Source of the DNA: Adenophora triphylla var. japonica
Taxonomy: Eukaryota > Streptophyta > Magnoliopsida > Asterales > Campanulaceae
Assembly: GCA_022495995.1 (NCBI GenBank)
Contig: JAFEMH010002338.1
Span: 277,001 to 341,000, forward strand
Length of the DNA: 64,000 nucleotides
Direction: 5' to 3'
The position numbers and the translations under genes were made by a program. Shown in pieces: positions 61,601 through 64,000 of this stretch (positions are counted from its first letter, which is position 1; the number at the start of each line of letters is the position of its first letter). The notes under the pieces are model-generated. The model saw nothing but the letters and a program-made list of their open reading frames with translations. It was not told the DNA's origin and did not search any database.

Positions 61601-64000
61601 AGTCATCCGAGGGGATAGTTTCCTCATAGGAAACGAAGCCGAGACAAGAGCTGCGTGTCCGCACTCGTGCACCGGGTTACCTCCTTCGAATCAACCAAGG
61701 GACTATCGGTGCAAATCTCATCGGTAATCCCTCGTAGTCCGGAGATGCTAACTATGTAAACGTACTCGAAGCAAAGTGCACTCAAGCAAACCCGATACAT
61801 CAAGTTCAACTGCCGTTTCCAACATTTGGAGGCGGCATTGGAAAGGAAAACGCCGAACATCGCCTAGGATGCGGGCACATAAACCCCGCCTCCAATCGGA
61901 GATTTGTCAAGATTCTCCAAACCAACTCTCTCGGCCTCGCCTGTGCGAAGAGATCTTTATGATAAAGGTCAACAAGCACCGTCATTCTCGGGATGAATGC
62001 ATGGAAGTCGTATGGGATGTCCTCCACGAGGAACTACCCGCCGCACCCCTCTTCTCCAACGAAGAGCATGATGTTTTCCTAGCCGCTCCAATAACGCAAC
62101 CGGACGCAATACGTCCCTACCGGATTGAACCGTCGATGATGATGAATCTGGACTCTCCGGAGTCGAGGACGCGCAGAGACCTCGCATTCACATGCTCGCG
62201 GTTTGAGGACGGAACTCCTTCCGATCGTGTCACCTACGACCAAGGTTCCAATACCATGGAAATTGTCAAGCTCAACGTCCAAGATAAGCAACTATCCGAC
62301 AATTGGAAGCAATTGGGTCCACACGACGAAGAATCCTCTCGATCAAGTTGGATCGGGACGATTTACGACTTCGTCAACATCATCTATTCCAGATATCCCG
62401 ATGATACCAAGGATCCGGTCCTTATCGTCGATTCTCGCAATACCAAGGTCACCCTCGATGACCGCCCGCTCATGGTAAACGAGGCTTTGGCCAAGCGAGC
62501 TCGTAGCTCATCACTACTTCCGAGTACCACCCAGCTGCAACCGGCCCGTGCCGTCGCCAAGCTTATACCCTCAAGCGCCGCTAAGGCCAAGGGCAACAGC
62601 GAAGGAGACCAAGCTCCTCACCCCGCTACAAGTCAGATCAACCTCGGGAACGCTTCCGGCCCACCCCGAAAACATCTCGCGAAAGTCTTCCCGCAAGGCG
62701 TAGCCGCCTTCCGACATAGGAAATGACCACCTCAGCATCAACATGCTCCAGCTCGATTCTACTCCCAACGTCACGGCCCCGATTCGTACATCCCGCGCCG
62801 ACCGCTAGCTTCGATAGACTTGGCGATCGAGCGAGATCACGAGACCGTCAACATTGCGGGAATTCAACACCCCCGTGGGGTCAATCAAGCGTATATGGGC
62901 AAATTTCTTGGTAATCGAGATCGAGGAAGGCCGCATGGAATGTCCCAGTCCCGACTTCCTTCGTCAACGTAATCCAAGTGTTCCGCCATTCGGCGATTTG
63001 AATGTAATCACGGTTCTAGACACTAGCCGTACGATGCGCACCTACGGAGACTCGCTTAGCTCTCGCAAGGAAAGCCCTCATGGAACTAGCCGCTCAAGAA
63101 AGTCATCTTTGGGACGAAGACCAAGCTCGAAAGACCTACAGGACCAAGCCCTTAAAGTGTCACAGTGCGACTTTCGCATGTAAAGCTAGAGGCCACTCTA
63201 GACCGTCGACCTCAAGAGTTTTGCTCATGGCAACTTCCCTGACTACCGTCTCGTTCTCATCCAACCCCTCTCGCTGTGCAAGGGTGGTCAACGGTCCCGA
63301 TGACCTAGGAGATGGAACGACACAGATAACGAATCCCGGCGCTTACCTTCCCGAGGAAAGCAAGTTCTCTCGTGAAAGCGACGACGAAGACGATGAAACC
63401 ATTCTCTTCCAAGCCGGGCATGAAGTCAACAAAACCGGACTCCCAAGGGTCCTCGGGAGGATGGGAACGGATCATTTCCGCACTCAAATTGAAAGGCCAA
63501 CTCGTGGAGGAAGGTCTATTTAAAAACAAGAGGAAGATGGAAATTCGCCTCGAGCAACTACTCGTGGAAATTCCACACCGAGGCATTCGCTACGTAAACG
63601 ATCAACCGGGACAAAGAACTACCACATGGGCGAGATGTTCGGGAAGCCGTGTACTCACCTTCCGACATACCCGCCACTCGATAAAGCAAAGGAGAAAACT
63701 CTCCCCGATGGAGGTTTACCTAGACCGCCGCACGCAGCTCAAAGAAGCACCGGCTATTCTCACATGGGAAGAAACGCAGCACTCACTCTCGACGCAGCTC
63801 CGCCGCAAGAAGGTTGATCCGGGGCCAGAGCGGAGGAAAACTAGCCAACCACGAGTATCGCTGCACCCAACCTGCACGCCCCGAGTATGCTCAAAGAAGA
63901 AGGAAAGGAACGCGATATACCGTGAAGAGATCAAGGAGACCGTTCGCTTGAGCCGAGAACTCTCCAACCTCCCCGGAGGGTCAGCAACGCACAGCTCGGG
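61601..64000 (+). pseudogene. E3 region between protease and RT, degenerate
   Basis: The longest frame is 61776-62726 (316 codons; EEIFMIKVNKHRHSRDECME, SNTMEIVKLNVQDKQLSDNW, then a Pro/Ala-rich end). More frames follow: ANFLVIEIEEGRMECPSPDF (62890), an acidic stretch ESDDEDDETILFQ (63380) and a charged segment to the window end. Tat elements have a long, poorly conserved pol front here. No RT motif is reached before 64000. The 316-codon frame may be real pol front or partly chance; I do not assign a function. Confidence 0.55.

Overview
The window is nuclear DNA of a flowering plant, probably a eudicot. It is almost solid repeat. I recognise Ty3/gypsy elements of the Tat type, Ty1/copia elements of SIRE, Tork and Ale type, a plant RTE LINE, a hAT transposon, a CACTA-like terminus and a Stowaway-like MITE. 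I see no convincing single-copy host gene, no tRNA or rRNA gene and no prokaryotic feature. Species cannot be read from the sequence. Lineage names rest on motif recognition, not on a search.

Layout. 1-3225: 3' end of a plus-strand Tat element (E1): antisense-gene fragment, 29-31 bp minisatellite, 3'-UTR hairpin block, LTR-A. 3226-29942: a second plus-strand Tat element (E2) with RT, RNase H, archaeal-type RNase H and integrase, then a 7-kb 3' region with intron-containing antisense genes and tandem arrays, then LTR-B. A 14.2-kb minus-strand SIRE-type copia (SIRE-1, 4709-18865, TSD CAAAC) sits inside its RNase H region. 29943-34142: a CACTA-like 5' end split by a young, internally deleted Ale copia (30231-33575, TSD AGAAG). 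35041-35326: MITE. 35508-36986: 5'-truncated RTE LINE (15-bp TSD). 37584-41318: decayed hAT element. 41327-43243: unassigned LTR-like promoter and a short cut ORF. 43244-53931: 3' half of a second minus-strand SIRE element (SIRE-2), whose LTR is split by a complete minus-strand Tork copia (44062-50343, TSD CCGTT). 53932-55508: 3' end of a minus-strand Tat element (Tat-C) inserted in SIRE-2. 55509-64000: 5' LTR, primer site, gag and protease of a plus-strand Tat element (E3, same family as E2) inserted in Tat-C.

The most interesting signal is in SIRE-1. Downstream of pol it carries an extra gene with its own TATA box (11101-11108), a 10-codon first exon, a 1,034-bp sense-strand intron, and a product with basic clusters, a Pro-rich middle and a coiled-coil tail. 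The element is saturated with one strand-biased hexamer, GCGGTT (AACCGC in the element's sense): about 13 copies per LTR and about 50 inside, nearly all outside gag-pol. Dense arrays lie 250-500 bp upstream of both the LTR TATA and the internal TATA. SIRE-2 has the same kind of saturation with a shifted motif (CCGGTT, TCGGTT). This resembles a self-encoded, motif-reading regulator such as the VANC anti-silencing proteins of Arabidopsis VANDAL elements, but in a copia retrotransposon; that function is inference. A second theme is that unrelated elements each carry a private, multiplied CpG-rich palindrome just upstream of their TATA box. A third is a 3'-UTR hairpin block in all Tat elements whose stem sequences change while pairing is kept.
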